DNA of 64,000 bases from NCBI GenBank assembly GCA_030248065.1, contig JASAMV010008485.1, forward strand, positions 23,709 to 87,708. Reading direction: 5' to 3'. Shown here piece after piece: positions 1 through 12,300 of the stretch. A model generated the notes under the pieces. It was not told the origin of the DNA and did not search any database. It was given only the letters and a program-made list of their open reading frames with translations. The first letter of the stretch is position 1, and the number at the start of each line of letters is the position of its first letter. The position numbers were made by a program, and so were the translations under genes. This stretch comes from Rhynchonema sp. JSB1_4 (lineage: Eukaryota; Nematoda; Chromadorea; Monhysterida; Xyalidae).

Positions 1-86
1 ATAAAACTGCGGCGTTGACCCTGACCCTAAACTGGGTGCAAAGATGTCTGTTATTCGAGTCAAAGGACGTCGCCTCTGCGTTGTAA

Positions 87-300
87 ACTAAGCTGAGCTC
101 GAAACTATACGACTCCCCTGGAAAATGCAAAAGAGAAATCACACGCGACAGCCACGCAACTAGCGTCAGCAGAACCCTGCTTGAAGAAAGATTGCTTCGT
201 GTGCGAACGTTCTACTACGTGGCGTGTGACGCTTGATTTCTCTTTCTATGTATTTTCAATGTGAGTCTTACAAATTCGACCTTAGCTCGGAGCAGCTGGG
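87..300. repeat. Imperfect inverted repeat
   Basis: Sequence around 100-165, containing AGAGAAATCACACGCG, recurs in inverted and diverged form around 215-280 (ATTTCTCTTTC preceded by GCGTGTGACG), with further complementary words outside (GAGCTCGAAAC against TTCGACCTTAGCTC). The arms contain small indels. It resembles the foldback elements elsewhere in the window but I see no clean ends or target-site duplication. Nothing else in 1-398 looks coding. Confidence 0.35.
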
Positions 301-398
301 TTGCACGTTGAGCGAGTCGCTGGACCTGTGTGATAGAGAAAGACAACACAACCCCAAAAATTGGTGCCCGTCCGGAGAACCCAGTGATACTGCATAGG

Positions 399-1603
399 AT
401 GTCTCAAAAGCACCGTCTTACTCGCTGCTTTTCATGTCGGCCGGCGATTCTGCGGTCGGTGAGGTGAACTAAAGACAATCAGGCCTTGGTTGTCGCATGT
501 TTGAAGTCGATTTTAGGAGGCCTAGTCACCCCTTTTTGGGACACATTTTTATTCATGTGATGCTTATGCAAAGTGCCGGCTTATCTGGGAAATTAATTGA
601 AACCTCAAATTCGAAGTGAATCCCAAAATAATCCCCCAGGGAACTACTTGGCGTTTAGAAGACTATAGTGCCGAGGGGGACATGCACTGACCTAAAATTT
701 AAAAAAAACTGAGATCCATCAACTTCTTTATGAGTCATTTTGGCGATCAGACTAGGCGCCGCAGGCGCGATTAAAGGGGGCCTTTCGCATTTCAAACCCC
801 CTTCAAACTTCGCATGTGCTTAGACAGCGGTCAAGGCGTCATAAAAGTCAAACACACCGGAGGTCTAACGTTCAGCATGCGGCCAGGAGATGCCCTTCAA
901 GAGGAACATCCACGAACAAAATCAAATGTGGACCAGCCCAATTTCTACCTGCGCATTCAGGCAACTCGCCTGATGACAAGGGCGGTCAAGGCGCAGAATG
1001 TTTCACACGATATTAGCCCCTGCCTCACTATAGAATTTCGCTTTTCTTTTTATTTCGTATTGCAACGAATTGTTCATGCGTGGCTGCTTAATGTTTCAAG
1101 GTATGCTTGTCGCGCTGGAACAATTCGTTGAAATTCGAAATATAAAGAAAAGCGAAATTCCATAGTTAGTGGTGTTGCACGTTTCATGCGAAACATTCAT
1201 TCGCCTTGACACCTTTTTGATCAAGCAGTTTGCCTGAATGCGCAGGTATAAATTGGGCTGGTCCGCGGCACACTTTGTTCCCGGATGTTCTTCTTAAAGT
1301 GCATCTCCTGGCCGCATGCTGCAGATTGGGTGCTTGGTGCGTGAGAGTTTAATAACGCCCTGACCAATATTCAAATGCGTGCAAAGTTTGAAGGCGGTTT
1401 GAAATGCGAAAGGCCCCCTTTAAAGGCCATTTTTGGAAGAATTAGGCCATTTAATTTTCTGAAAAAAGCCAGTGCCGGCTTGTTTTTAAGTTCACCTCAC
1501 CGACGCAGAATCGCCGGCCGATCCGAGTGCTCCTTTAATCAATAAAATCCGAGCATTCTGTCGCTGGATGAAAAGCAGTGAGTAGAACGGAACTTTTGAG
1601 ACG
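399..1603. repeat. Large imperfect palindrome surrounding a TTAA MITE
   Basis: The left part (about 399-475, including GGCGATTCTGCGGTCGG) is complementary to the right part (about 1,487-1,603, including GACGCAGAATCGCCGG). The bases beyond, CTCAAAAG near 404 and CTTTTGAGACG near 1,592, also pair. Between the arms sits the element at 775-1,419. The outer palindrome therefore extends about 370 bp left and 180 bp right of the inner element. It abuts the point where the gene remnant at 1,610-2,096 loses similarity to its paralogues. Confidence 0.6.
771..1423. mobile_element. Palindromic MITE with TTAA flanks (copy 1)
   Basis: The element spans 775-1,419 and is bounded by TTAA at 771-774 and 1,420-1,423. 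The left end reads AGGGGGCCTTTCGCATTTC and the right end is its reverse complement. The two halves pair over almost their full length around a centre near 1,097, leaving almost no loop. The same outer layout occurs at 17,229-18,092 and 48,901-49,573. Copy 2 also shares internal words such as AAAGAAAAGCGAAATTC. A TTAA duplication is typical of piggyBac-type transposition, so a non-autonomous piggyBac-like element is the likely class. No transposase is present. Confidence 0.75.
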
Positions 1604-1609
1604 CTCTGT

Positions 1610-2096
1610 GCACGACTAAAAACCTGCCTTGGTCGACTTTGTCAAATCGTTTTGGATCGAAATCGTTGGGCGACTTGAGGAATTGTTTCGCGTCCAAAGG
1701 CGTGGCAGCGAACAGATTGCGAACAGCACGCAGACGACGGTGCGCCGAGCTGAATGATGTTTCATTGTAACGTCAGAGTATGTTGGACAAGCGCGTAATG
1801 CATATTGCAACGTGTCAAGCAGTGGGTAGCCAAAGCAGAACACCAGGTCTGGGTTAATAAAGTCTCAACACAAGGTTGTTGAAAAAAACATGACGAATCC
1901 CAGGACCATATACGTACTCTAAGTTTGTCACACCCTAATACACCAACTTGAACTCCCATTGATGTCCGAACAAAATGTGCGATTTGATTGTTCGCAGCGG
2001 GAACAGGCCACAACAGAATTCACATTCTTCGTAGATGTGCACGTGGTCTTCGATAACTGACTTTGGATCGGCAACAACTTTTAGTATTGCAGACAT
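1610..2096 (-). pseudogene. Array gene G9: 5' end only, truncated by a palindromic element
   Basis: Exon A (2,096-1,948) is open from ATG and encodes the family's N-terminal zinc finger, with CEFC, H and GH at the expected spacing. It ends in the phase-2 donor GTTGGT seen in its paralogues. Exon B follows from about 1,755 and keeps the conserved run LRAVRNLFA and FDPKRFDK. Similarity to G7 and G6 then stops at about 1,616, close to where the 399-1,603 palindrome begins. No C, D or later exon is visible to the left, so the remaining roughly 80% of the gene is missing or lies outside the window. It belongs to the G6/G7 subfamily (CEFCCGLF rather than CEFCAGLF). It could be the start of an interrupted gene that continues beyond position 1, but no such exons appear in the 398 bp available. 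Confidence 0.6.
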
Positions 2097-2559
2097 CACT
2101 GAGGATGACCGAATTTTGAAACTTCCCTGTTCGTTGCCTGGTTATCTGGTCATAACTAAAGATTACAAGCCTGAAACACACGAAAAAGGTAGAACTGCAA
2201 GGCAATGCAGTGTTGGTGCTGGAAACAAGTGAGCACAGAACGAATTTCTGTCAAATTCAGTGACGAACAATTCATTGTTTCGACAATGAAATATATATCA
2301 CTCAACAAAAAGAAAAGAAATACACCACAGTAGATGGAAATGGTCCGTAAGACACCAAGGCAAGAATCATAACAGGTATCAATACAATCTGCATATCTTT
2401 ATAGTGACATGATCGGGTAGAAATGAGTGGCATATTTTCGGCCAGGTCACGTTAAGGAATATTCACCATGGAGTGGTCACAACATCGGACGGAGGTTGTT
2501 AAAGATTGAGAACCAAAATATGGTTCTAAGTCTGACAAAATATTTACTATATAAACGAT

Positions 2560-3441
2560 GATCCACCTAAAATCATGTACTCAACATGTTCAAGCAAATC
2601 TTCATTCTCCATCGTGCCGTCATAGTCATACGCACAACTTCAGTCAAACTAGTTCCATAATAGAACTCTGGATGTTTGCGCATCTTCCCAGCCAGTCGAA
2701 CAGCTCCCTGCCTGAAATGGAAAAAATTGCGATCGAGTGAGGACTCGATTCTCAAGTGTGAACCCAAATCTCAAAATATTCACCGACCTCAGCTTGTGTT
2801 CGTAGCATGTCAATTGAGCAGGATCAGTGTCACACAAACAAGTAGATGTTTCACCGTTGGCATTTGTTGTCACATCAATCGGCTCACCATCAGCCAGTCG
2901 CTTCAACTCTCAGTTTGACCATTTGATACGGACGTGGCGGACAGATCCATTGGAAATAGATGAGACCCAGGGTGAAACGCATGCGCAACCAGCTGAGATT
3001 GCGGATTATTTGGTGGCGTTGCTGCAAGCAAAGTAGGTAAAAGTTATGTGCACGAACTTTTTATGCCACCCTGTACTCACATACTGTTCCAAATGCGACC
3101 AGACGTCGACAAGCATAAGACACGAACGAACGTACTGGACTTCGCGCACGCACTGAAAAGAAAATGCTGAATAATTTGGCAGGCGCAGTACACTGCCTTT
3201 ACAGTGTCCCTCTCTGTAGTGCAATCCCCATAATGCAAACACACATTGAACGCTAAAAGTCGCTCGTTATAGGGTTGAGCGGCATCACAATACGCGTCAA
3301 TTACACAGAGTAACTCTACAACACACCAATGAGCCAACTTGAACTCCAACAGATGTCCCAACCAAATATGCGATTAGATCGTCGGCAGCGGGAATAGACC
3401 ACAGCAGAATTCACATTCTTCGTAAATGTGCACTTGGTCGT
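2560..3441 (-). pseudogene. Array gene G8: internally deleted pseudogene
   Basis: Reading leftward: exon A at about 3,441-3,352 has the zinc-finger signature but carries an in-frame TAA where paralogues have a lysine codon, just after PLPTI. A decayed second-module G' follows (about 3,160-3,080), keeping YVRSC and a GTGAGT donor but lacking the PDLM part. Then come H' (about 3,027-2,920; GLIYFQWICPPRPY) and a degenerate tail ending in YDGTMENEDL (about 2,620-2,575). Exons B to F' are absent. The tail also carries extra DNA and frame breaks compared with G7. Its closest match is the neighbouring G7 (3,967-9,081). The premature stop, the loss of most exons and the truncated G' make it a pseudogene. 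The H' and tail remnants show it was once full length. Confidence 0.75.
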
Positions 3442-3692
3442 TATGCATCTACTGATTCTCCATTTTTTGTATTGCAAATGTGAGCATAATTATGGATAGC
3501 TGTAACTTTAAACGTGTATAAGGTTTACACAGCTCCAAAGACTAACGTTACTGACATGAAATTATCCTCCGCAATGTTGCACAACAATGGCGGAAGACGA
3601 ACACAAGCATGAAGGAAGAACCACACAAGTGCAGCACTGGTATTAAAACCAATATCCAAAAATCGAATCCAACAATGAACTTCATTGCACAT

Positions 3693-3698
3693 TTTATT
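3693..3698 (-). terminator. Polyadenylation signal of G7
   Basis: AATAAA on the minus strand (TTTATT on plus), about 270 bp downstream of the G7 stop codon. Confidence 0.45.
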
Positions 3699-3966
3699 GT
3701 TTACACAGTAAATAATAATGTGCAAATGACTGGACGACAACAGCACTACAAAATGCGAAAGATGAAGTCAACGAGAACAAAAACAAAAGCCTAGCACATG
3801 TACAAAATACGAATAAAACGACACTTACATACAACCCCTATTTGTGGTGAGGAGTTATGAGACATTTTTTCCCAATCTGCCTGCAACCTCCTTCAAGTAC
3901 TCTTCACAGTGGCCGATAAAGGCTCGGTATTGACTGATCAACGAGATTCGACTGTAGCCATCAATC

Positions 3967-6900
3967 TCACTGCACATCCTGATGCAGTTCCTCATTCTCC
4001 ATGGCCGCATCGTATTCCACCCTGTCCCGTTTCGCCAACTGCGGTGCATAGCGGCCCGGTTTCGCCCTTTTCCCAGCCAATCTCTCTGTGCGCGCTTGCA
4101 CCGTCTGTTCGTAGCGATTTAATTTGGGAGATTCATTCGGGTCAGTTTGCTTGGCAGATGTTTCACCGTTGGTACTTGCAGCAGCTGCAGCTTTGGCTTG
4201 CGACGGTCTACCCCTGACTTTGCCGTATCGTCGTTTGAATATGGTGAATGGTCGGGGCACGCACAGCCATTGGAAGTAGACTAGACCGAGACTAAATCGG
4301 AGACTGTGACGCCGGTGGGATGTGCCGATTAGCTGGTTGCGTTGCTGCAAATTGGGGAGATATAGAAAGACTTCTGAACTTAAAGACTTTAGCTGCCATT
4401 TTTTTCTCATAACATCGAGGGTATTTGTTTGGAGTGCCGAGCCTATGAATCACAGAACCTATGATCAAATGCTGACCACAGCGATCAGTCCGATTTTATG
4501 TTGGTTTGCATTTTGCACCAACAATATGTACTGCGAGCTGAGGCTACAAATTGTGATCAGCGTGAAGGTTGTCTTTGTTGTCTGGGAACATTGCCCACGC
4601 TGATCGAAGTTAGCGGCACAAGTTACTCTCAGAATATCGTAAATGCAAAGAAGTCAAGTTAAAGGATTCACATCAAACAAGTCCAAATCATTTTCATGCT
4701 TGAAGATGGACACCAGTTCCAGCATTTTCCTGGGAAGCTTCCATGCTGATCTGGCAAAGACTTTGTTGCCAAAAAAACAAGCTCAAAAACTCACATATTG
4801 TTCGATGTACGACTGCACATCCTGCAACATACAGCGATGTCGCATCAGATCGGGACACGATCGAACGTAACCGGCATCGCGATACATCTGCAAACAATTA
4901 CGTCAACATAAAACTGACAAACACAACAAATCATTCACCAACTAACCACGTGCGTGCATGCCGGGAACCTGGCCAGCATCTCGGGCAATTTAGCGAAATG
5001 CTTGATATGATGCAACACGAATTGTCCGTCCGGCTGTCGGTACACCATACGCCGGGAAGTGTCCGTCCAACACACAGGTCCTGCAAATCTCAATATTATT
5101 GACACTGTAAATATGACTTGAGAACTGGCAAATTATTTTTTGCATCTCACGTTGATGTTTTAGACGCAATTGGCACTCTTGCCCCCCTATATCTATCTAA
5201 TGGACTATGCCCGGATGCTGGAAGCAAACAGTTGACCCGGATATTCTGCTCCAACAAAATAAAACAGAACAAAAAAGGAATACGTTGCTAAAAACGGTTT
5301 GTATGCGCAACCCCCAACTCACCACAATCGGGTTTGTTGGCCAACAGGGCCTCCCAATTTTCCCTGGGTTCCTTGCGTCTCGCTTCAGCCAGATCGAAAA
5401 TGAACGCTTTTGATTGGTCAAGCGGCACGTCGTTTGGAATGGACTCGGATACGAGATACGGTAGGTCCATCGCTGCGAACAAGTATTGGAGCGCGATTTG
5501 GGGATTGAAATGCTTGAGTGGCAGCCAGGTTGTCATTTCAACGGCACTTTTATCGCATTCGGACTCCGAGAGAATTCTGAAATGATATTTTCGCCGACAT
5601 TCACGACTGGACAATTGGACATCGGAAAAACGCGTGTAAACTTACGGCACAGGCTCGGCAAACTGATGTTCACGGATTCGCTCCAGAAATTGGTCCGTCG
5701 GCAGGTACGGCCCGTTTTCGTCGATGTCGAGTTTCTTTGTCGTCAGTTGATCGTTGTAGCCTTGCACCACGCTGGAAAATAATCGTACGGAATTTCTTAC
5801 TCGTTCACTGTGCTCTCCAGAGCTCGGCATATTGGCAAACTCCTGTTGGAAATACCAACAGCCGGTATCAAACATGGGTCCGGTTTACATCGCATAGTTT
5901 TTTGTGAAAATTTTGACCATGGTAAACGTTCATTATCGGCTGTTGTGCGTGAGCAACTTTTACGATGATCAAAATTATTGGCATCAGCATGAGATCAAAG
6001 CAAGACTGGACTGCCTGATCATCAAGCTTGACACCAGCCGCCAATGTTTCAATATAGGTTCTTGCTTACCGTTCTCGCGTAGCGACAAAAGCACTCTGCT
6101 CCCCCGTCTTTGCCGTTTTCCGAGCCGCGCAATAACTGTTCTCTGTGACCGTCAGTCGCATCGGTAGACGACATTTGGGCGCATTTTTGACGAGACCAAA
6201 CTCGCGTGGTTTGCCCACCCACAAGTAGTAAACCATCTGATACTTGAAATCTCGATGGATCGGCCGCTTCTGATCCATACCTTTCTGGTACTGCTGAAAA
6301 GCTTAACTGAACGTAATTCTATAATTTTACACCAGACAACTTTAAGAAAAGTACATAAATCAATCAAACTAACTCTTCGTGATTCGAGAAATTCCACATA
6401 TTCAGGCAGTGACTTCAGTTGCGCCACAAATTTGACCAGATCCGGACAGGATAGCACAATTTCGATTTTGAATATCAGCTGAAAGAGCACATGTTTTCAA
6501 TCACAATGTTGTTCACAGAGAGATTTAACTTGGTTTTGACACTCAATAAATCAACTTACGACATGCGTATTGCTGGGATCATCACAAGTCAGTTGTTCGC
6601 CATACACTGGTCCATGACCACCGTAAATTGGGCCGTGATTTGGCTTTTTGCTCGTGAAAGTCAGCTTTCCGTTCGTTTCGTTGATATAGAAGCCTGCATA
6701 GGCGCGTTGCTGCGTTTCGCCTGCAAAATAGTCTTCTATACTCAAATTGTGCCTTTAGATTGAGAAATTGTGACTTTTTGGGTGTCGCCCTGCAAGACCA
6801 GTTCAGCAAACAAGAAAACATTCTGCTTTAGACTGGACTGCTTTGCTGTGTTTCATAATCCTAGTCTTCATTGAACTTTCTCTCTTGTCCGCACTGAGCT

Positions 6901-9081
6901 TTCAAGGCAACTAAAAAAATTCAGATTTTCAACAAAAAAAAGTAGCATACACGCATGTGAGTAATATTACTGAAGCACATACAAACCGATGCAGAGTTGA
7001 TTAGTCGATTTCATGGTGTTGAATTTCCTGGACGCATCAATGGCGTTGACAATAAACGCCTTTGACCGATCATATGGGATGTCACTAGGCGCGCAGACGG
7101 ATGCAAAATACGGATGATGCTCGAGCGCATTCATGTATTGCAGTGCTACATCAGGGTTGAAATGGTTGAGTGGAAGCCAGACTGCACCGTCGTCCCGCGG
7201 CTCGCATTCGGTGGGCAGCAGCAGCCTGCAGAAATAAGACTCGGATCTATTGGCAGTCGATAGTGGCGATGAAACGATGCACCACTTATTTCCGAAATTG
7301 GGATCCAAAAAACACCATTGTTTGTTGAACATGCACCGCTGCAACATGTGTCTGGTTGCCCTTTTCGACCTGCTTTCACACAAGGATGGTGCATCGTCAG
7401 CGCAAATGCAACCGTGGTCATGTGACCCCAACAACCACCTGCAAGCTATAAACGCATAGGACTAAATCTACATCTGACTTTTTCTCAAATAAGAAAGTGC
7501 TCTGCCAACCTGTCAGGTTCGGCTTCCCTGCACTGCATCACAGTGCGAGTCCACTGGTCTGCTTTCACAAACGGTCCGTTGTCTTCAATACTGTCCGCTA
7601 TGCGAAGTCTGCCACCGTTGTGGCTTTGGTCTTGTGTGTCACTGTCTTCTTGAATCCCACAGATTTCCTCCAGCTCGCGCACTGAAACACAAGGATGTGC
7701 TTACGGTCAACTTTATCGACCGTCTAAGCGATGGGTTGAAAACAAGCGCTTTGACCATGTGTTTCGAAGTCATGATTTTCATGTGTAGTAAAATTTGGTT
7801 CAAAACTGGAGACCGTTCTAACAGAAAGGTGCACGGCGTGCAACGGAATCACGATCACCAATCTTAACTTCCCAATTCTAAATTATGTAGATTCAGTTAA
7901 AAAGCTGCCCAACTAGACCGCACATTCTCGTTCTTTCCGCAACCGTTCAGCAGTGGCCCTCTTCTTCGTCTTATCCTTGTGCCTCGATATCGTGTCGCTT
8001 CCATCCCGCTGAGTCAATTGTGCCAGTTGGCGTTCTTCGCTGACCGTGGAGAAATCCAGTTGATCGGGTACGAATTTGCGCTTTGGATTGCCGACAACTG
8101 AAAATATTTGAAAGTAACCAATCAAAATACTGTGTTCCCTCTTCATAATGAGTGACTCTCTTCATAGTGACCAAGAACTTGATTCTCGCTAGTCCAATTA
8201 GAAGTCCCGACAATGAAAAAATATCCCGTTTTCTGATCATGTCACTGTAAAAAGGTTGAACGTACTCATAAATTGTGCGCAGCAAATTAGCCAGAGGGTT
8301 GTCACCGACGAGGCCTGGCACCTCGCCCGTCTGTGAAAACAGGCCGAAACGGGCAAAACTCAAGACCACTCAGTACATGACCGAACCTTTAACCATGCCT
8401 TTATTGGGCACAATGTCGACAGGTGGCAGATCAGCAGGTGACATGTCGAGCAGCCTATCGAGATTCAATGGTTCCTGTTTGATCACTTTGGCCTTTTTGG
8501 CTCGCGGGGATCTGTGCAACGACGGTGTCAATTGCGAAACAATGGACCCGTTTGGATTGTCGGGTTTATCGAATCGTAGAGGGTCGAAATCATCCGGTGA
8601 GGACAGGAATTGTTTCGAGTTAATTGTTGTGACCGCGAATAGATTGCGAACGCGACGCAGACGACGACGTGCAGAACTGGAATACAGGATCAATGTTTCA
8701 TTGTAATCTTGAGTGAACGCAAACTTGGTTATCTGAGCGGGTCGCATCCTGTTTTGTATCCAACGTGTCACCAGCCAGCAGTTGGAGTGCGCCGCAGATC
8801 ACAAATATTCTCATACGGTTTGGATCAAACCGTTATCCCATTTCCAACCATGAAAGTGGTTCAAACAACATCAACCCGAACAACCACGCATGCAACGGCA
8901 GTGAACCGCGTACTAACTTGAATTCCATCAGATGTCCCAGCAAAATGTGCGATTTGATTGTGGGCAACGGGAACAGCCCACAACAGAATTCACACTCTTC
9001 GTAGATGTGCACTTGGTCCTCACTGGTTGACACTTCGTTCATTTCGTAGACCTCATCATCAACGTTCATTGTAATTGCCAT
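3967..9081 (-). CDS. Array gene G7: two-module zinc-finger protein, unknown family
   Basis: Multi-exon gene: A 8,918-9,081; B about 8,380-8,677; C about 7,926-8,098; D about 7,509-7,682; E about 6,985-7,226; F about 6,559-6,721; G about 6,375-6,481; H about 6,070-6,296; D' about 5,646-5,773; E' about 5,324-5,578; F' about 4,951-5,083; G' about 4,796-4,889; H' with tail 3,967-4,349. Exon A has ATG at 9,081 and the CEFCCGLFPLP...H...GH zinc-finger pattern. Exon B has RNLFAVTTI and the sumoylation-type VIKQEP. Exon C is a charged, helix-prone segment ending RKERE. The final exon contains GKVRGRPSQAK, an AT-hook-like core, and ends with acidic MENEELHQDV. At the B/C junction the GT used by G6 is GC here, but another in-frame GT lies 12 bp further on, so the frame survives. 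Probably nuclear; function unknown. Confidence 0.75.
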
Positions 9082-9358
9082 TTGACCAATTTCAGACTTT
9101 TTGCAAGAAAGATGGATTTCTTACTCACTGGAGCAAGATTTGTTCCCGATAGCCACTGTTTTAGAGCAGTTGCGGCAGTTGAACCGTTGGAGCCATGACT
9201 AAGCAATCAATTATGTTTCACTTCGTATAATTTATATTTTTTATCGCTCTCTTCAGTAAGGACATAACACATCGAGCAATAAAGTCCCGGGAAATACAAA
9301 TAACAAAAAGTCAACAGAACTACAGCGTGTAACGCCAGTCACACTTTATGAAACATTT

Positions 9359-12300
9359 TCATGAAACATCATCCTGCAGTTCTTCGTTCTCCATATCCGC
9401 ATCGTATTCCACCCTGTCTTTTTTCGCCAATGGCGGTGCGCATCGACCCGGTTTCGTCCTCTTGCCGGCCAAGCGCTGCGATCGCATCATAAGGTATCGG
9501 CTTGGTTCCTTCGGCTTTGCAAGTAATGTTTCAACATTTATGTTGATAGATTTGCCGGTCGACTTTGATTTCAGTTTGTGGTTGCCTTTGCGTCGTTTTC
9601 GTGCCAACTCCAGACGACTGTGCTTTCTTGTAAAAACACTGAATGGCCGTGGCGGACAGAGCCATTGGAAGTAGACCAGCCCCATAGCAAAACGTATGCG
9701 ATGCCAACGACGGTTGCCGATCATTTGATTGCGTTGCTATAAGTGTGAAAACGTTTGACCTCATTCACTGACCTGGGCCAGGTCACAAGAAGCCGAATGA
9801 CGTATACCTATGCTATGCCCATACCTATACCTGAACTTTTGCATCGCTTTTTTTATTTTTATAGCGAATTAGGCTATCGTTTTTGTTTTCTGTTACTTCA
9901 TGTGGTACACGGCATCGATACTGAAAATATGTATCAGCCTCAATAGAGCGATCAAACAGCCAAAACAAATTTAGGTATAGGTTTAGGTAATTTGGCTTCT
10001 GTGGACCAGGCCGCGGTCATCCTGCGCTGACTGAAAAAACGTTAACCACGTATCTCGTCATGTTCGTACCGTGTATAATGAACACTCTTGATAGCAATCA
10101 AAAATGATAGCGTTGATACCAATTCCGATGTCTGCCGGTACAAAAAAGGCAGAATGAACAATGTCTCAGTGTCACACAAGCTAGCGTGTGTGCCCTACAC
10201 TCACATGTTGTTGAACGAAAGACTGCACGTCCAGTAACAGGTATCGATGTCGCATCAGATCAGGACACGAACGAACGAAGCCAGAATCCCGGTAGATCTG
10301 CATTAAATGATACGTTACGTTGATTCGAGCGTTTGTTAGCTCGGAGTGCGGAACTGATGTCCTCGACTCCTTACTTCGTGCGCTCATTTGGGACTGCATT
10401 GCGTATACGACATTATTAGCCCTATTTTATGCACAAAGAGTTTCTTGTTTTCAACAATTTGTGTTGCTCCCACTGCTTCACGAACATACATACATTCACG
10501 TTACAACACGCAGCATCGACTGACACGGTACGTTGCCCAATGACGCGCTGTACTGATGTAACAACAGCCAGTTTAGGCAGTTTCGCCCCATTTTTGACAA
10601 AACGGACAGCGCGCCAACGAGCAGGTCATCATCCATGCGAATAAATGGAAACTACGACAGGTCAAAATGCAGTCACACGCTAACCACGTGAGTGCACGCC
10701 GGGAATCTCGCCAAAAACGTTGCCAGTTTGTGGACACGCTTGATGTGGTGCAGCACATACTTCCCATCCGATTGCTGATATAACACGTGTCTGGAGTAGC
10801 TTGACCAGCAGACCAAACCTTTGTGAGTAACGGAAATATTCACAGTATAATCTAATTGTAGACGTTATCACAACGCAATATGCAACAAACAACTGTCACA
10901 GACTCCCATAAAAAAATCTGACATGTGATAGGCGAGGCCCGGGGGTCAGAACTAGCCAATACGAAATTGGGTGGAAGATGGGAAAACCGTAAGAACAAGC
11001 AACAAATTAAAACTTTTCAAAAACTGCTGACCCAAACTGACCACAGTCGGGTTTATTTGCCAAATGTGCCTCCCAGTTTTCCCTGGGTTCCTTGCGTCTC
11101 GCCTCAGTCAGATCAAAAATGAACGCCTTTGATTGGTCGAGGGGGACGTCGTTTGGAATGGACTCTGATACGAGATACGGTAGGTCCATCGCTGCGAAAA
11201 GGTACTGAAGCGCAGTTTGTGCATTCAAGAGCTTGAGCGGCAGCCAGGTACACCCGGGTTGGCCACGGTCACATTCTGCCTCGGACAGGATCCTGCACTA
11301 TTGGAAACACTTGAATAATTTTGAAACATTTGTTCAACCCAATTGAATAAAATTGCAACTTACGGCTGACGTTCGGCAAAATGATGTTCACGGATTCGTA
11401 CCAAAAACTGGTTGAGTGACAAGAATGGTCCGTTGCTTGCTATGTCCAATTTGGCCGTGCCTGTCAGGTCCCCGTAACCCTGCACAACGCTGCAACAGGA
11501 GTTCGGCGTCAATATCAAATTTCGGCTGGCTTGCATATATAAGATGCAGGTAAATGAAGGACAGTGAATGCTATGATTCAATGCGGTATTTTGAACTGCA
11601 TGTGCAAGTCACAACTGTTTGGTAGGGCAGTCACACACAACCCCGTCACACATGGGAGAAGGCTCGGGATCGGGACACGCTACTTTGTATCTCATAATGT
11701 ACAGTATATCCTACTGCAAAGGATCATGACCATGAGCTGAACTGGTCGTTCAAATGAAAGACGGTGAAGTGGTGCAGCACCATTGCAAAGATGCACTGCT
11801 CAACAAATTGTTCGCTCGTGCAGTGGTTATCCTTTGAATTATGCAGTACGCAACCGCAGTTTGGCACATGTCTATTAAACGAGGTGTCTCTTGTAACAAA
11901 TTCTCGAATAACGTAATATAACTGTATAATTGTTTAGCCTCTCGAACTTATTTGTGTGACTGTAGAGCAACCTTATGGAATTGCACATGCATTGTAAATC
12001 GAATATTTTTGAGGGCCGAAACCTACTCAAATTGAAAAAGCCAAACAATAATATCGACTCAAGTTTACGCACCGTTCACGCAGTGTCACAAAATGGCTCG
12101 GTTCTCCAGCCGCTTTGCCCTTCTTTCGCATTTCACAATAGTTGCTTTCGGTTGCTTGAAGCTTCGACGGAAACAAACATTTCGGTGCGTCTTTCACCAG
12201 ACTAAATTTTCGTGGCGTTCCCACCCAAAAATAGTATAACATTTTGGACACGAAATTTTTGTACTTGGGTCCTGACTGTCCTGTGCGTTTCACATCCTCC

